DNA from: Caldilineaceae bacterium
GTDB taxonomy: Bacteria; Chloroflexota; Anaerolineae; Caldilineales; Caldilineaceae
Length of the DNA stretch: 64,000 nucleotides
Reading direction: 5' to 3'
NCBI GenBank assembly: GCA_022821545.1
Contig: JAJEDJ010000038.1
Location: 1-64,000, forward strand
Shown in pieces: positions 63,638 through 64,000 of this stretch (its first letter is position 1; each line of letters begins with the position of its first letter). The translations under genes were made by a program, and so were the position numbers. Under the pieces are notes generated by a model. That model had not been told where the DNA came from and ran no database searches. It was given only the letters and a program-made list of their open reading frames with translations.

Positions 63638-64000
63638 ATAACACTCGCAAAAGAAAAACTGCTGACCGCCGACGACCTGCTGCGCCTTTACAGCGAAGGG
63701 GTGCGAGGTGAACTGATCAGGGGGGCGCTTCGCAAAACGACGCCCACAGGATTGACGCACGGCGAGATTGTGATGAACCTGGGCGGTGAGTTGGGGAATT
63801 TCATCAGGCCTCGACGCCTCGGTCGGCTGGTCGGTTCGGATTCCGGTATGCTTCTGGAACGCGATCCGGACACGGTGCGGGAACCAGATATCGCCTTCAT
63901 CTCCGCGCAGAAGCTGCCTTTGAACGTCAGACTTTCCGGCTACTATGAGGGGGCCCCCGATTTGGTGGTCGAAATCGTCTCCCCCAGCGATGGCCCGCGG
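63638..64000 (+). CDS. Uma2-family (DUF820) restriction-endonuclease-fold protein, 3' end outside window, apparent ATA start
   Basis: The frame runs open to the window edge. It reads (ATA)TLAKEKLLTADDLLRLYSEGVRGELIRG, then THGEIVMNLGGELGNFI, VGSDSGMLL, VREPDIAFIS and DLVVEIVSPSD, all diagnostic of Uma2 proteins; the VREPD and VVEIVSPS acids belong to the PD-(D/E)xK site. Uma2 genes commonly start MTLA, and here the first codon is ATA. No ATG, GTG or TTG lies in frame between the upstream region and GTG 63701, which would remove 21 residues. The gene may use a non-standard start, may start downstream, or may be inactivated by a start-codon change. Confidence 0.8.
   Translation, partial: MTLAKEKLLTADDLLRLYSEGVRGELIRGALRKTTPTGLTHGEIVMNLGGELGNFIRPRRLGRLVGSDSGMLLERDPDTVREPDIAFISAQKLPLNVRLSGYYEGAPDLVVEIVSPSDGPR

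Overview
The window is 64 kb of GC-rich bacterial DNA dominated by uptake systems and sugar or sugar-acid catabolism. No rRNA, tRNA, IS element, CRISPR array or replication origin was seen. The gene mix is one I associate with uncultured, often sponge-associated or soil Chloroflexota (Caldilineae-like): many Tat-type lipoprotein solute-binding proteins (SBPs) ending in (L/A)AC, a phytanoyl-CoA dioxygenase, enolase-superfamily, Gfo/Idh/MocA and DUF2961 enzymes, NYN and Uma2 nucleases. That assignment is inference; no marker gene is present.

Left part (1-23 kb) is a mosaic on both strands. It has a truncated SBP (1-904, minus), a phytanoyl-CoA dioxygenase, a NYN RNase, an AraC regulator carrying two GyrI-like domains, and an enolase-superfamily dehydratase. 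A minus-strand trio follows (epimerase, fumarylacetoacetate-hydrolase-like enzyme, ScyD-like lipoprotein), then a flavin reductase and a GH172/DUF2961 enzyme. Next come an oligopeptide-type ABC system lacking its ATPases (11.1-15.0 kb) with a cupin and a dehydrogenase. A compositionally different unit at 16.9-19.5 kb joins an AAA ATPase, a 40-residue ORF and a nitrilase homologue that lacks the catalytic cysteine. A ferredoxin-NADP reductase and an orphan SBP close this part.

Right part (23.6-60 kb) is almost entirely plus-strand: five ABC import loci in a row. Locus 1 (23.7-34.7 kb) has two tandem near-duplicate SBPs, a GH36 alpha-galactosidase, two permeases, a ThDP enzyme, a dehydrogenase and an orphan efflux adaptor. 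Locus 2 (35.0-38.3 kb) is an SBP with two permeases. Locus 3 (38.5-43.9 kb) adds an epimerase and an amidohydrolase. Locus 4 (44.2-50.9 kb) adds a beta-propeller glycosidase-like protein and two unknown proteins. Locus 5 (51.0-60.0 kb) is a complete Dpp/Opp system with both ATPases followed by two further beta-propeller proteins. None of the four carbohydrate (MalFG-type) systems has its own ATPase, so a shared MsmK/UgpC-type ATPase elsewhere is likely.

The right end (60.1-64 kb) is less GC-rich and carries an McrBC-type restriction system whose McrB has a duplicated N-terminal domain, then the start of a Uma2-family nuclease whose apparent start codon is ATA.

Two features recur between genes. 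GC-rich stem-loops sit just after several SBP genes, before the permeases. Short tandem direct repeats (9, 10, 13, 17 and 18 bp periods) are confined to intergenic DNA; the most striking is a 10-bp-phased array at 49.28-49.54 kb.
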